Shown: piece by piece, positions 23,121 through 33,107 of the stretch
Layout of the letters: each line of letters starts with the position of its first letter
How positions within the stretch are numbered: position 1 is the first letter of the stretch
NCBI GenBank assembly: GCA_018401555.1
Contig: JAGYKP010000084.1
Span: 1 to 64,000 of the forward strand
Length of the DNA: 64,000 nt
DNA from: Halomonas sp.
GTDB taxonomy: Bacteria; Pseudomonadota; Gammaproteobacteria; Pseudomonadales; Halomonadaceae
Direction: 5' to 3'
Notes under the pieces: model-generated
Told to the model about the DNA's origin: nothing
The model's input: the letters and a program-made list of their open reading frames with translations, nothing else
Database searches by the model: none
Made by a program: the position numbers and the translations under genes

Positions 23121-23867
23121 ATGAATCACAGAATCCTCCCCGGAGGTCACCGTTATTACGACACGCCACTGGGTGTCCTTTGCCTGGAGTCCTGGTTCGC
23201 CAAGCCTCGCGGTCATCTGCGCAACCCACGCAGCTTCGACTATCCGGTGGTCTACGAGGTCATGGAAGGGGTCGACATTCCAGGGCTGTTGCACAATCCC
23301 AGCGATAGGTTGCTGGAGTTGCTGATCGATCGTGCTCGCTTCCTCGAGCGTGGCGGTATCAAGGTCATCGCCGGGAGCTGCGGCTTCATGGCACGCTATC
23401 AGGGACAGGTCGCCGAAGAGGTATCCGTGCCTGTGGTGTTGTCGAGCCTGACTCTGTTGCCTTGGCTCGATATCGTGCATGGCCCCACGGCCCGGTTGGG
23501 TCTCCTGACCGCGGATGCCGAAGCTCTCGGGGAGGCCCATCTCCGAGGGGCTGGCTGGGCACACGGGATGGCGGATCTCAGGATCGAGGGGCTGCAACAG
23601 GCGCCCGAGTTTCGTGAGGTCATCCTGGCAGGACGACGCCATGAGCTGAACATGGACGTCATGGCCGATGAGGTTGCCGCGGCCACACGCCGCCTGCTGG
23701 CGCGAGGCCCCCTCGATGCCATCGTGCTGGAATGCACGGATCTCTCCGCCTTCGCGGACATGGTCAGGGATGTCTCGGGCCTGCCGGTGTATGACATCGT
23801 TCAGGCGATCGATCTGGTGGTCGCGGGCCAGCAGCCCTCATCGGTTCGCCAGGAGTTCCGTCCATGA
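23121..23867 (+). CDS. Aspartate/glutamate racemase-family protein
   Basis: MNHRILPGGHRYYDTPLGVLCLESWFAKPRG..., 'GIKVIAGSCGFMARYQ' and 'LDAIVLECTDLSAF' Cys motifs of the Asp/Glu/hydantoin racemase superfamily. Confidence 0.75.
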   Translation: MNHRILPGGHRYYDTPLGVLCLESWFAKPRGHLRNPRSFDYPVVYEVMEGVDIPGLLHNPSDRLLELLIDRARFLERGGIKVIAGSCGFMARYQGQVAEEVSVPVVLSSLTLLPWLDIVHGPTARLGLLTADAEALGEAHLRGAGWAHGMADLRIEGLQQAPEFREVILAGRRHELNMDVMADEVAAATRRLLARGPLDAIVLECTDLSAFADMVRDVSGLPVYDIVQAIDLVVAGQQPSSVRQEFRP

Positions 23868-25115
23868 CCACCATCGCCGTGATCGGCGCAGGCATCGTCG
23901 GGCTCTCCGTCAGCCATACCCTTCGCGCGCGAGGGCACGACGTCAGGCTCGTTGATCCCGAGCCGCCGGGGAGGGCACCTCCTTCGGCAACGCCGGACTG
24001 GTCGCCAATTACGCTACGGCGCCTATGGCCAGCCTGGAGACTCTCCGGCAGCTGCCGGCCATGCTGGCCCGACCCGATCGCTCCATCGCCATTGATCCCG
24101 GTTACGCGCCGGCCCTGGCCGACTTCGGCTGGCGGTTCCTGTGTGCCGCCAGGCCGGCGAGCTTCGCGCGTCACAAGGCCGATCTGGTGCATCTGATCCG
24201 CGAGGCCGTCGCGAGCCAGCATGCGTTGCTCGACGAGCTCGGCGGCGAACAGATGTATCGTGCCAATGGCTGTCTGCAGATCGTCCGTGACGGCCCATGT
24301 CATGCGTCGACGCTGGAGACCATGGCCGCGACGAAGCGCGCCGACGGCGTCGCCTGCGAGGCGCTGGGTCCCGAGGATGCTACGGCCCTGGAACCGGAAC
24401 TGAGCGCCGAGGGGCTCAATGGCGCCTTGTATTTCCCCGAGACCCGCTCATTGCGGGACCCGCTGAGTCTCAGCCGGCACCTGTACCAGGGGCTGCAGGG
24501 CGAGGGCTTCACCCATGTGGCAGCGGCGTCGTACACCGCTCACGCCCCTCGAGGCCGGAGGCTGGCGCCTGCAGGCCGAGGAGACGTACGCGGAAGTGGA
24601 TCGGGTGGTGTTGTGTGCCGGCATCGCCAACAATGGCCTGCTCGGCGATCTGGGGGTCCGACTGCCCGTGGTCAGCGAGCGTGGCTATCACGTCATGCTC
24701 AAGACGCCGCTGGCCCTCGACCGGCCGATCGGCTGGCTGGATCACCACTTCTATGCCACGCCCATGCAGGAAGGGGTGCGGCTGGCGGGTACTACGGAGT
24801 TCTGCCCCCGGGTAAGGCGCCAAACGCGCGTCGCTGGTCGCGCGGCTCGCCGACTGGGGGGCGACGCTGTTCGGCCGACCGCTCGAGGTGGCCCATGAGT
24901 GGCTGGGAGTGCGCCACTCGACGCCGGACGGTCTGCCGGTGATCGGTGAGGTGCCGGGATACCCGGGGCTGATTCTGGCCTATGGCCACGGCCACCTGCG
25001 GCCTGACCCTGTCGGCCCGAGACGGGGCGGCTGGTGGCCGGGCTGGTAGCCGGGGAACCGCTGCCCGACCATGCGCGAGCCCTGGCGCCACAGCGGTTCA
25101 TGGGACGTCTATGAT
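23864..25115 (+). pseudogene. FAD-dependent D-amino-acid dehydrogenase (DadA-like), at least three frameshifts
   Basis: MTTIAVIGAGIVGLSVSHTLRARGHDVRLVDPEPPG (Rossmann) then continuation in 24025..24942 and 24515..24898 frames; ATGA overlap with the racemase gene. Confidence 0.75.
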
Positions 25116-25238
25116 CAACGCGCTGTTCCGACGAGCGACACTCGTCAGGCCAGGCGCGGTTGTGCAGACTCAATTGGTGGCGTCGCTCAACCACCAGGTG
25201 CCAGCCTCGAAGGCCGCGGTCGCGAGGGTGACTACTTG

Positions 25239-25275
25239 CCCTAGTCATCAAGTGATACTAGCCTGATGACCAGGG
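25239..25275. promoter_or_regulatory. Putative toxin-antitoxin autoregulatory operator: CCCTAGTCATCA-N13-TGATGACCAGGG
   Basis: 12-bp inverted repeat with one mismatch directly upstream of the Phd-like gene. Confidence 0.6.
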
Positions 25276-25295
25276 TAGGTGACTAGGGTGTGGCC

Positions 25296-25532
25296 ATGAG
25301 CACCGAAGAGGTCTCGAAATCACAATTCAAGGCGAGGGCGCTGGAGATCTTCCGCCAGGTTGAGGCCTCGGGTGAGTCCGTCATTGTGACTGACAAGGGG
25401 CGCCCTGCCATCGAGGTTCGTCGCTTTAAGAAAGATGAGCGCTCCCCGCTTGAGCGACTGCGTGGAAGTGTCATCGAGCTGACCGATCCCTTCGAACCAG
25501 TGGCAGAAGACGATTGGGAGGCACTGCGTTGA
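25296..25532 (+). CDS. Phd/YefM-family antitoxin
   Basis: SKSQFKARALEIFRQVEASGESVIVTDKGRPAIEVRRF. Confidence 0.88.
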   Translation: MSTEEVSKSQFKARALEIFRQVEASGESVIVTDKGRPAIEVRRFKKDERSPLERLRGSVIELTDPFEPVAEDDWEALR

Positions 25533-25930
25533 TCGTTTTGGATACTCACACTCTCTTGTGGTGGGTCAATGGTGACTCCCAGTTATCGCCACATGCTCTC
25601 GAAGCTATCGGGCATGAGTTGCAGGCAGATGACGGAGAAATCCTGATCTCTGCCATCTCCGCTTGGGAGATGGCACTGCTGGTTGAGAAAGGGCGGCTCA
25701 CGTTGTCCATGAGCATCGATGATTGGCTGGACACCGTCGAGGAGATCGATGGCGTACGCTTCGTGGCCGTAGATGCTGCCACAGCGGTTGAGTCGACCAG
25801 ACTCCCTGGAGAGTTTCACAAAGACCCGGCTGACCGCATGATCGTGACGCTTGCTCGACACTTCAATGCTGAGCTAGTTACGGCAGATGATAAAATCACT
25901 GCCTACCGGCACGTTAGAACCGTCTGGTAA
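25529..25930 (+). CDS. PIN-domain (VapC-like) toxin, TTG start
   Basis: LIVLDTHTLLWWVNGDSQLSPHALEAI...SAISAWEMALLVEKGRL...DPADRMIVTLARHFNAELVTADDKI; overlaps antitoxin stop. Confidence 0.88.
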   Translation: MIVLDTHTLLWWVNGDSQLSPHALEAIGHELQADDGEILISAISAWEMALLVEKGRLTLSMSIDDWLDTVEEIDGVRFVAVDAATAVESTRLPGEFHKDPADRMIVTLARHFNAELVTADDKITAYRHVRTVW

Positions 25931-26046
25931 TCGGATAATAGGAAAAGCAGCCAGTGAGGCCGGTTGAGCCAGGACAGGGAGCGCTTGACCACCCAACGGA
26001 AAAGGCCTGAGCCCGTCCCCTCACGACCAGTGAGGGGACGGGCTCA

Positions 26047-26420
26047 TCATGGGGCGGGCTCACAGAGCCGCCAGGCGCCGTCCTCGATGGGCAAGAAGGC
26101 GGCGATCCCTGCCGTGGCGATGACATGTGTAGTTGCGTTGTCCGGGTCGTGGACGTTCAGCCCGCCGTGCACCACCTTGACCTCCGGGTTGCCGCGGGGC
26201 ATCTCGGCCGCTACGACCTCGGCATCGACCCGTTCGGGTTGTTGTACGCCGATGGTCACCTGGACGCGCATGTCGCGATGGTCGAGGCCCAGCGACTTGA
26301 ACAGCACGATGGACGAATGGTGCAGGGCGTCCTGCACGGCTCGGCAGGCCGCCTGGTGTAGTCCTCTCCGTAGAGGTCGTTGCCGGTGCCCATCTCGAGG
26401 ATGATGCGTCGTTCAGTCAT
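26047..26420 (-). CDS. Lin0512-family protein (second paralogue), apparent 1-base deletion near ~26,355
   Basis: MTERRIILEMGTGNDLYGEDYT... then VQDALHHSSIVLFKSLGLDHRDMRVQVTIGVQQPERVD...HGGLNV; parallel to the upstream paralogue. Confidence 0.75.
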
Positions 26421-26766
26421 GGTGGGACTCCATGTTGAAGGAGACGATGACGGCGGCATTGGCGATCACGGAGGTGCCCCCGCCGCCGGGCTTGTCCACG
26501 TCGAGGCCGCCCTTGACCACCGAGATCCGCGGCTGGCCGTAGGGGAAGATGCCCAGCAGGGCCTGGGTATCCACGGCCTCGGGCTTCTGCACGCCGATCT
26601 CGACGTCGATCAGCATGGCCGCCTTGGGAAAGCCGAAGGCGTCGGCCACGTTGAGGGAGTGGTGCCACAGGGCATCGCGGATCGCCCGCGCCGCCGCCTC
26701 GGTATAGTTGCGGCTGCGGATCGAGCTGCCCATGCCGAACTGGTGCACCATGCGGGTCTTGGCCAT
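26413..26766 (-). CDS. Lin0512-family protein (first paralogue)
   Basis: MAKTRMVHQFGMGSSIRSRNYTEAAARAIRDALWHHSLNVADAFGFPKAAMLIDVEIGVQKPEAVDTQALLGIFPYGQPRISVVKGGLDV. Confidence 0.8.
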   Translation of the reverse strand: MAKTRMVHQFGMGSSIRSRNYTEAAARAIRDALWHHSLNVADAFGFPKAAMLIDVEIGVQKPEAVDTQALLGIFPYGQPRISVVKGGLDVDKPGGGGTSVIANAAVIVSFNMESHHD

Positions 26767-26816
26767 AAGCGATCTCCTCGGTAGTGACACGCATGGCGTG
26801 TCAGGTCGTGTGATCG

Positions 26817-28547
26817 TCAGCGCCGGTGGCGGCCGCCGATCAGCTCGACGATCTCGTCGAACAGGTGGGTGTCCAGCGCCTGGGCCATGTCGGTGGCCAG
26901 GCAGCGGCGGTAGAAGGGGCTGAGGTCCAGGCCCACGCCCAGGCCCAGGACTTCCACCTGCCCCTGGAGCGTGCGCCGTGCGACGACCTCCTTGAGGTGG
27001 TTGTCCAGGTAGTAGGCGTCGTTGGCCAGGTTGGTGGCGCTGTCCGCCGGGCAGCCGTCGGAAATCACGATCAGGATACGCCGGGTCTCGGGGCGGGCGA
27101 GCAGGCGCTCGCAGGCCCAGTCCACCGCTTCGCCATCGATGCCCTCGCGGAACAGGTCCGGCTTGAGCAGAGCGGCGATGTCGGTGCGGGCGCGACGCCA
27201 GCTGCGCTCGGCGTCCTTGAACACCATGTGGCAGACCTCGTTGAGGCGGCCCGGACCTGGGGGCGCCCGAGACGCATCCACTCCCGGTAGGCACGGCCGC
27301 CGTTCAGGCGCCGGTGGTGAAGCCGAGCAACTCGGTGCTGACCCCGATCATCTCCAGGGCGCGAATCAGGCTCTCGGCCATCATCGCCACCGGCATGATG
27401 TGGTGCTTCATGGAGCCCGAGCAGTCGATTAGCAGGCTGAAGGCACAGTCGGTGCCCAGCTTGACCTGCTCGCGATAGAACAGGCGCCGCTCGGTGGGCG
27501 AGCTCACCAGCTGTGCTAGGCGACGCCCATCGATGCGGCCCTCCCTCCTCGCCGAAGGCCAGCCGTCAGGACGTGGTTCCCAGAGCACGCAGCCGAGCCG
27601 GCGGGCCAGGCGGGGCAGGTTGATGCCCTGCTCGGCGGTCGCCTGATCGAGGCGCTCCCAGTTCTCGCGTAGCAGGGCCCGGCGCACCAGGCTGCGGGCG
27701 ACGACCTCGCGATCGAAACGCGTGGTGAAGACCCGATAGGCGAGGGCGGCGTCCTCGAACACCTTGCTGCGGCCGGTGGTCGCGGCCGCGATGCCGTCCT
27801 CGTCGCCGTCGCTGTCTTCGAGTCGAGGCAGCGGGGCGAAGGCGCCGGTGGCTTCCTCTTCCTCGTCCGTGGTCTCGTCGTCTCCGGCCTGGGCCCGTTC
27901 GGCGCGCACCCGCTCGCCGACGACCCGGGCGATCGCCAGGGCGTGCTCGGCGTAGGCGGCCTGGTCGTGGCGATGCCGGCGAATACCGGCCAGGGCGCTG
28001 CCCAGCTCGCCCACCAGGGAGGCGCGGGTGCCCTCGATATAGTCCTCGGTCTCCTCCAGCACCGGCCGGGCCTGTAGCCGCGACCAGCACATCTGGGCCA
28101 CGGTGTAGAGCAGCAGGCCGATGCCGCCCTCGGTAAACCCGGAGCGATAGAAGGCCCGCGACCAGCGTCTCCGAAGCGATACAGGAGGTTGTTGGCCATG
28201 CCCGGCATGTCATCGGGGCCCGGGTCTCCACGCGCAGCTGCTCGAGGCAGCTCGAAGACCAGCCGCTCGACCGACTCCTCGGGGCACCGGCGACGATGGA
28301 GGGCCGCGTCGGAGTGCAGCAGACGCAGGGCCATGCCATCGGCGACGGCCCGGCAGTCGGCGAAGTCGTCCTGGACGGGGTCGATACGCAGGTGTGGCGC
28401 GTGGGTCGGCAGGCGCGTTTCGCCCCGATAGAGGCGCCGCCCGCGATAGTGGAGGTCGGCATGGCCGGTGATCGCACGCAGGCTGGCCGCGCACAGCTCC
28501 TCGATCCGCTGCTGGCGGCGCGCCTGCTGCTGGGCGCTCGCGGTCAT
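26817..28547 (-). pseudogene. CobT-like VWA-domain protein, several frameshifts (~27,290, ~27,520, ~28,150)
   Basis: CAFSLLIDCSGSMKHHIMPVAMMAESLIRALEMIGVSTELLGFTTG (MIDAS) and 'RRILIVISDGCPADSATNLANDAYYLDNHLKEVV'. Confidence 0.8.
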
Positions 28548-29527
28548 GACGGATTCGCCTCCCGCATCCAGGACTCTTCCAACTCCTCGCCGAAGCAGCG
28601 CTGGTAGTACTCGGCGATGATGGGGCGCTCGGCCTCGTCGCACTTGTTGAGGAAGGAGAGGCGGAAGGCCAGGGCGGGGTTGCGGAAGATCTCGCAGTTC
28701 TCCGCCCAGGTGATCACCGTGCGCGGCGACATCAGCGTCGACAGGTCGCCGGCGGCGAAGCCCTGGCGGGTCAGGTTGGCCACCGCCACCATTGCGGCGA
28801 TGAGCTTGCGCCCCTTCTCGGTGGCTTTGTGGGGCACCCGGGCCAGCACGATCTCGATCTCCTCGTCGCGGGGCAGGTAGTCGAGCTTGGCGACGATGTT
28901 CCAGCGGTCGATCTGGGCGTGGTTGAGTACCTGGGTGCCCTGATACAGCCCCGTGAGGTTGCCCAGCCCCACGGTATTGGCGGTAGCGAACAGCCGGAAG
29001 TGGGGGTGGGGGTGGATCACCCGGTTCTGGTCGAGCAGGGTGAAGTGGCCGTCCCGTTCGAGGATGCGCTGGATCACGAACATCACGTCCGGCCGGCCAG
29101 CATCGTACTCGTCGAAGATCAGCGCTATCGGACGCTGCAACGACCAGGGCACGATGCCCTCCTGGAATTCGGTCACCTGCATGCCGTCGCGCACCACGAT
29201 GGCGTCCTTGCCGACCAAGTCGAGGCGGCTGATATGGCCGTCGAGATTGACGCGCAGGCAGGGCCAGTTGAGGCGGGCGGCGACCTGCTCGATATGGGTC
29301 GACTTGCCGGTGCCGTGCAGCCCCTGGACCATCACCCTCCGGTTGCGGGTGAAGCCGGCCAGTATCGCCAGGGTCACGTCCGGGTTGAAGCGGTAGGCCT
29401 CGTCGATCTCGGGCACGTATTCATCGCGCTCACTGAAGGCAGGCACCTGCAGGTCGCTGTCGATGCCGAAGAGTTCGCGTGCCGAACGCATGACGTCGGG
29501 TTTGGCATTCATCGGGTCTGTCATCAC
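28544..29527 (-). CDS. CobS-like AAA+ ATPase
   Basis: RRVMVQGLHGTGKSTHIEQVAARLNWPCLRVNLDGHISRLDLVGKDAIVVRDG, IALIFDEYDAGRPDVMFVIQRILE. Confidence 0.9.
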   Translation of the reverse strand: MMTDPMNAKPDVMRSARELFGIDSDLQVPAFSERDEYVPEIDEAYRFNPDVTLAILAGFTRNRRVMVQGLHGTGKSTHIEQVAARLNWPCLRVNLDGHISRLDLVGKDAIVVRDGMQVTEFQEGIVPWSLQRPIALIFDEYDAGRPDVMFVIQRILERDGHFTLLDQNRVIHPHPHFRLFATANTVGLGNLTGLYQGTQVLNHAQIDRWNIVAKLDYLPRDEEIEIVLARVPHKATEKGRKLIAAMVAVANLTRQGFAAGDLSTLMSPRTVITWAENCEIFRNPALAFRLSFLNKCDEAERPIIAEYYQRCFGEELEESWMREANPS

Positions 29528-29625
29528 TGTCTCCTCGGCCGTCTTGGGCCGTTGACCAGAGGCACCGCGGGCGCGTTGCCGGGCAGGTTAGCGAGTCGTC
29601 TGAGGTTTCTACGATCATAAGATAG

Positions 29626-29662
29626 TTCCATAAAAATAGTCAAAATGTACCATTTTATGAAA
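29626..29662. promoter_or_regulatory. Putative operator B: TTCCATAAAA-N17-TTTTATGAAA
   Basis: Same half-sites and spacing as 16432-16468, in the cobS/tauX divergent region. Confidence 0.65.
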
Positions 29663-30010
29663 CTTGTAATTGTTCTTCGTGTCGTTGAGGGTCGCCAACA
29701 GCGACTTTGCGCCGCCGACCATTTCCTTAGCCAAGGTGTCGGCGCCGTATAGTGACTCGGGGTATAGGGAGGGTGTGGAAGAAGGCGAGTCAGTACCAGG
29801 ACCCCATCTGTTAGCGGAAGCAGTATCCGCCCGAAGGGTTCGCCGGAGTTTGTTACCACGGGGCCGTCTTGTTGGTAGCGGTCGCTGGAGCTGGCCCAAA
29901 GATCACTACTCAACTGGAGCTAAGGATGCTGCATCGCCGGTAGTAGGCTTTCTGGCATGGCCCGTTCCCTTGATGCGGGATCACTCAACCTTACCCAGAT
30001 GGAGTTCATC

Positions 30011-30394
30011 GTGAACCATCCCGATACTGCTTTTCTCCAGGCCTTCAGTGATGCCCTGAACAACCATGACATCGACGCCGTCATGTCGATGATGACTGAA
30101 GACTGCGTTTTTCATGCCATCGCCGGGCCAGAGCTGCAGGGCAAGAGCTTCATTGGCCAGGCCGAGGTCCGTCAGGGGCTGGAGAACGCTTGGAAGATGG
30201 CCCCCGATGCCAGCTGGGTCGATGCCGAGCACCATGTGATAGGTGACAAGGGCTTCACCGAATCGACCTACCAGGGCACCACTACCGACGGTGTGCGTAG
30301 CGAGGCTCGTATGATAGACGCCTTCACCTTCCGCGATGGCAAGATCGCGGTGAAGAACGCCTTCCGCAAGAACCGTCCACCCGTCAACGCCTGA
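30011..30394 (+). CDS. tauX: SnoaL/NTF2-like protein, probable taurine dehydrogenase small subunit
   Basis: HPDTAFLQAFSDALNNHDIDAVMSMMTEDCVFHAIAGPELQGKSFIG...; followed by the FAD large-subunit gene. GTG at 30011 has RBS GGAG; ATG at 29999 is the alternative. Confidence 0.75.
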   Translation: MNHPDTAFLQAFSDALNNHDIDAVMSMMTEDCVFHAIAGPELQGKSFIGQAEVRQGLENAWKMAPDASWVDAEHHVIGDKGFTESTYQGTTTDGVRSEARMIDAFTFRDGKIAVKNAFRKNRPPVNA

Positions 30395-30445
30395 GCCCAC
30401 AAGGCCTAACCCACGGCATCCGACCCGACTGCGAGGAGTCCGACC

Positions 30446-31885
30446 ATGGATACAACAATGCCAAGGTCCGAGGTGAAGACGGAGCGCAGGACCTCACCGT
30501 CCCAGCCTTATGATCCGGCTTATGATCCGCTGAAGAGCGCAACGCCTGGGATTGGTCGGGACTATGCACCGACCTACTGGATCGGCACCGCAGGTGAGCC
30601 GCCGGCAGACGATGGCCCCATTACCCAGGATACGGATGCCGATGTGGTGATCATCGGTGCCGGCTTCACCGGGCTGACCGCGGCGATCTTCCTCGCCGAG
30701 GAGTACGGCATCAAGGCCACGGTGCTCGAGGCCAACCGAACCAGCTGGGGCTGCTCGACTCGCAACGGCGGGCAGGCGCAGTGCGCCTCGGGGCGCCTCA
30801 AGCGCTCCCAGTGGATCCAGCGCTATGGCCTCGATACGGCGCTCAAGCTGCATCGTGAGTGCCTGGATGCCATGGACACCTTCAAGGGGCTGATCAAGGA
30901 TATCGACTGCGAGCCGCAGCCCGGCGGCCACCTCTACGTGGCCCATCGAGACAAGGTGATGCCGGTCCTCGAGAAGGAGGCCAAGCTGCTGCGCGAGACC
31001 TTCGACTACGATGCCCAGATCCTGGATGCGGACACCGTCAAGCGTGAGTGGATCGGCGACCAGGAAGCGGCCGGCGCCATGCATGAGCCCGAGGGGATCG
31101 GCATTCATGCCGGCAAGCTGGCCTTCGGCTACCATCGCCGGGCCCGCGCGCTGGGGGTGAAGATCCACCCGGCCAGCCCGGTGCAGGGTTTCGAGACCCG
31201 CGGCGGCGTGCACTACCTGAAGACCCCGGGCGGGGTGGTCAAGGCGCGCGCGGTGGGCATCGCCACCGGCGGCTACACGTCCCAGACCCTTCATCGCGAG
31301 CTCAAGAACCGGCTATTGCCGATCCTCTCCAACTCCATCGTCACGCGTCAGCTTTCCGATGAGGAGATCGAGGCTTGCAGCCTGCGCACGCGCCAGGTAA
31401 TCACCGATACCCGTATCCTGCGCCACTACTATCGCCTGCTTCCGGACAATCGCCTGCAGATCGGCAGCCGCAGCGCGATCACCGGCCGCGATGCGCCGCA
31501 GCAGAAGTTCGAAGACATGCTGGTCGGCAACATGCATCGCAAGTTCCCGGCGCTCAAGGGCGTCGAACTCGATTACTCCTGGTGGGGCTGGGTGGATGTC
31601 AGCCACGACATGATGCCGCGTATCCATCAGCCCGATGCCAAGGAGACGGTCTACTACGCCCTGGGCTACGGCGGCAACGGTGTGATGTATTCCGCCCAGG
31701 CCGGTCTGCGCCTGGCGCAGTGGATCGCTGGTCACGGCAAGGAGCTGGACCTGCCGATCTTCACTTCCAGGCTGCCGTACCCCAACATCCGCGAGATGGT
31801 CGAGTCTCAGGCCTTTGCCCCCTTCCGACGTTTCGGGCAGCGGTTCTTGTACCGCTGGTATCATTTGAAGGATGAAGTGCTTTAG
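30446..31885 (+). CDS. tauY: FAD-dependent oxidoreductase, probable taurine dehydrogenase large subunit
   Basis: ADVVIIGAGFTGLTAAIFLAEEYGIKATVLEANRTSWGCSTRNGGQ; DAO superfamily, next to the NTF2-like small subunit and in the xsc locus. Confidence 0.8.
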   Translation: MDTTMPRSEVKTERRTSPSQPYDPAYDPLKSATPGIGRDYAPTYWIGTAGEPPADDGPITQDTDADVVIIGAGFTGLTAAIFLAEEYGIKATVLEANRTSWGCSTRNGGQAQCASGRLKRSQWIQRYGLDTALKLHRECLDAMDTFKGLIKDIDCEPQPGGHLYVAHRDKVMPVLEKEAKLLRETFDYDAQILDADTVKREWIGDQEAAGAMHEPEGIGIHAGKLAFGYHRRARALGVKIHPASPVQGFETRGGVHYLKTPGGVVKARAVGIATGGYTSQTLHRELKNRLLPILSNSIVTRQLSDEEIEACSLRTRQVITDTRILRHYYRLLPDNRLQIGSRSAITGRDAPQQKFEDMLVGNMHRKFPALKGVELDYSWWGWVDVSHDMMPRIHQPDAKETVYYALGYGGNGVMYSAQAGLRLAQWIAGHGKELDLPIFTSRLPYPNIREMVESQAFAPFRRFGQRFLYRWYHLKDEVL

Positions 31886-31915
31886 AAGAGAAAGTGGCGC
31901 CGGCAATAGCTGGCG

Positions 31916-32827
31916 TCATGCGTTGGAGGAGGGCTTGGTAGCGATGAATGATGCCAGGGCGGGGTTGCTGTTATTCCTATGCCAGGCTAGCTCTATACTC
32001 AGCCTGGCTGTGTGGCTCTTAAGAGGCCGGATAATCAGATCCTTGCGGTCATGGTTCAGCTCGCAATCTGGGTAGAGAGTTACTCCCATTCTTGCCGCGA
32101 CTAGGCCGAAAATGCTGTCGCTATTCGGCGCTTCACGTACCACTTTTGGAATGAATCCGGCTTCTAGGCAGTGCGAATTTAGTTGTGATATGAAGTGCTG
32201 CCAGTTTGCCTGATTTCCCAGGATGAATGGCTCGTCAGCAAGCTGATGAAGCGAAATTTCTTTTTGATATTTCAGCGGGTGGTTTAAGGGTAGCAATACT
32301 ACATAAGGCGCCTGGTGGATCGTTATATGATTGATATGGGGAGACATGATGGGGCCAGTCAAGAAGCCGATATCGAGGCGACCCGACTCTAGATCATCGA
32401 GTTGTTGGTGGGAGTTGCACCATAGAAGCTCGATGCTGATATCAGGGAAGTCCTTGTAAAACTGGGATAAATGCTTCGGTAGCGGCCCGTTTATCGCGAA
32501 ATCTATGTAACCGATTTTCAGATGACCCTTTTCCCCCCGTGAGGCCCGGATGGCGCTCTCCTCGGCGCTTTCCATGATCTCGGATGCCCGGCGACACTCC
32601 TGATAGAAGATGGCCCCTGCTGCCGTCAGTGATACGTTCCGGTTGTCGCGTATTAGAAGCGCGACACCGAGCTGAGATTCGAGCTGGCGAATGGCGCGGC
32701 TGATCGCCGGTTGTGCCACGTGAAGGCGTTCAGAGGCATGACGGAAGTGCAGGTCTTCCGCGACGGCCATGAAGTAACGAATCTGGGAGTGCAGGTGTCG
32801 ATTCATCTGATGCTTTCTTGGTATCAT
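31916..32827 (-). CDS. LysR-family transcriptional regulator
   Basis: FMAVAEDLHFRHASERLHVAQPAISRAIRQLESQLGVALLIRDNRNVSLTAAG. Confidence 0.93.
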   Translation of the reverse strand: MIPRKHQMNRHLHSQIRYFMAVAEDLHFRHASERLHVAQPAISRAIRQLESQLGVALLIRDNRNVSLTAAGAIFYQECRRASEIMESAEESAIRASRGEKGHLKIGYIDFAINGPLPKHLSQFYKDFPDISIELLWCNSHQQLDDLESGRLDIGFLTGPIMSPHINHITIHQAPYVVLLPLNHPLKYQKEISLHQLADEPFILGNQANWQHFISQLNSHCLEAGFIPKVVREAPNSDSIFGLVAARMGVTLYPDCELNHDRKDLIIRPLKSHTARLSIELAWHRNNSNPALASFIATKPSSNA

Positions 32828-33107
32828 TTCTTGTAAAATTGATATTATACGATTCGTTTCTTTCTCGCTACCTTTGCCTGTGAGATCGAAGACTTTTCAA
32901 CCTTTCAGCGATCTATCACGCAATAAATCAGCAAGATAGGACAGGGTGTCATCGCGCCGATATCTTCACATTTCCTTGTGGCGCTCACCAACTCGACATC
33001 ATCGAGCAGTGGGGTGGCGAGCCAAAGTGGAGCGTGGCGACGAATCGATGGACCTGTTGGTAGATGCTGAAAGCACTCGTAATAATTACAACCAAGAGGA
33101 AACACTA

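Noticed and set aside
26047-29527. Cobalamin biosynthesis locus
   Set aside because: Only CobS/CobT-like genes; no CobN or other cob genes, and paired with Lin0512 proteins, so B12 synthesis is not supported.
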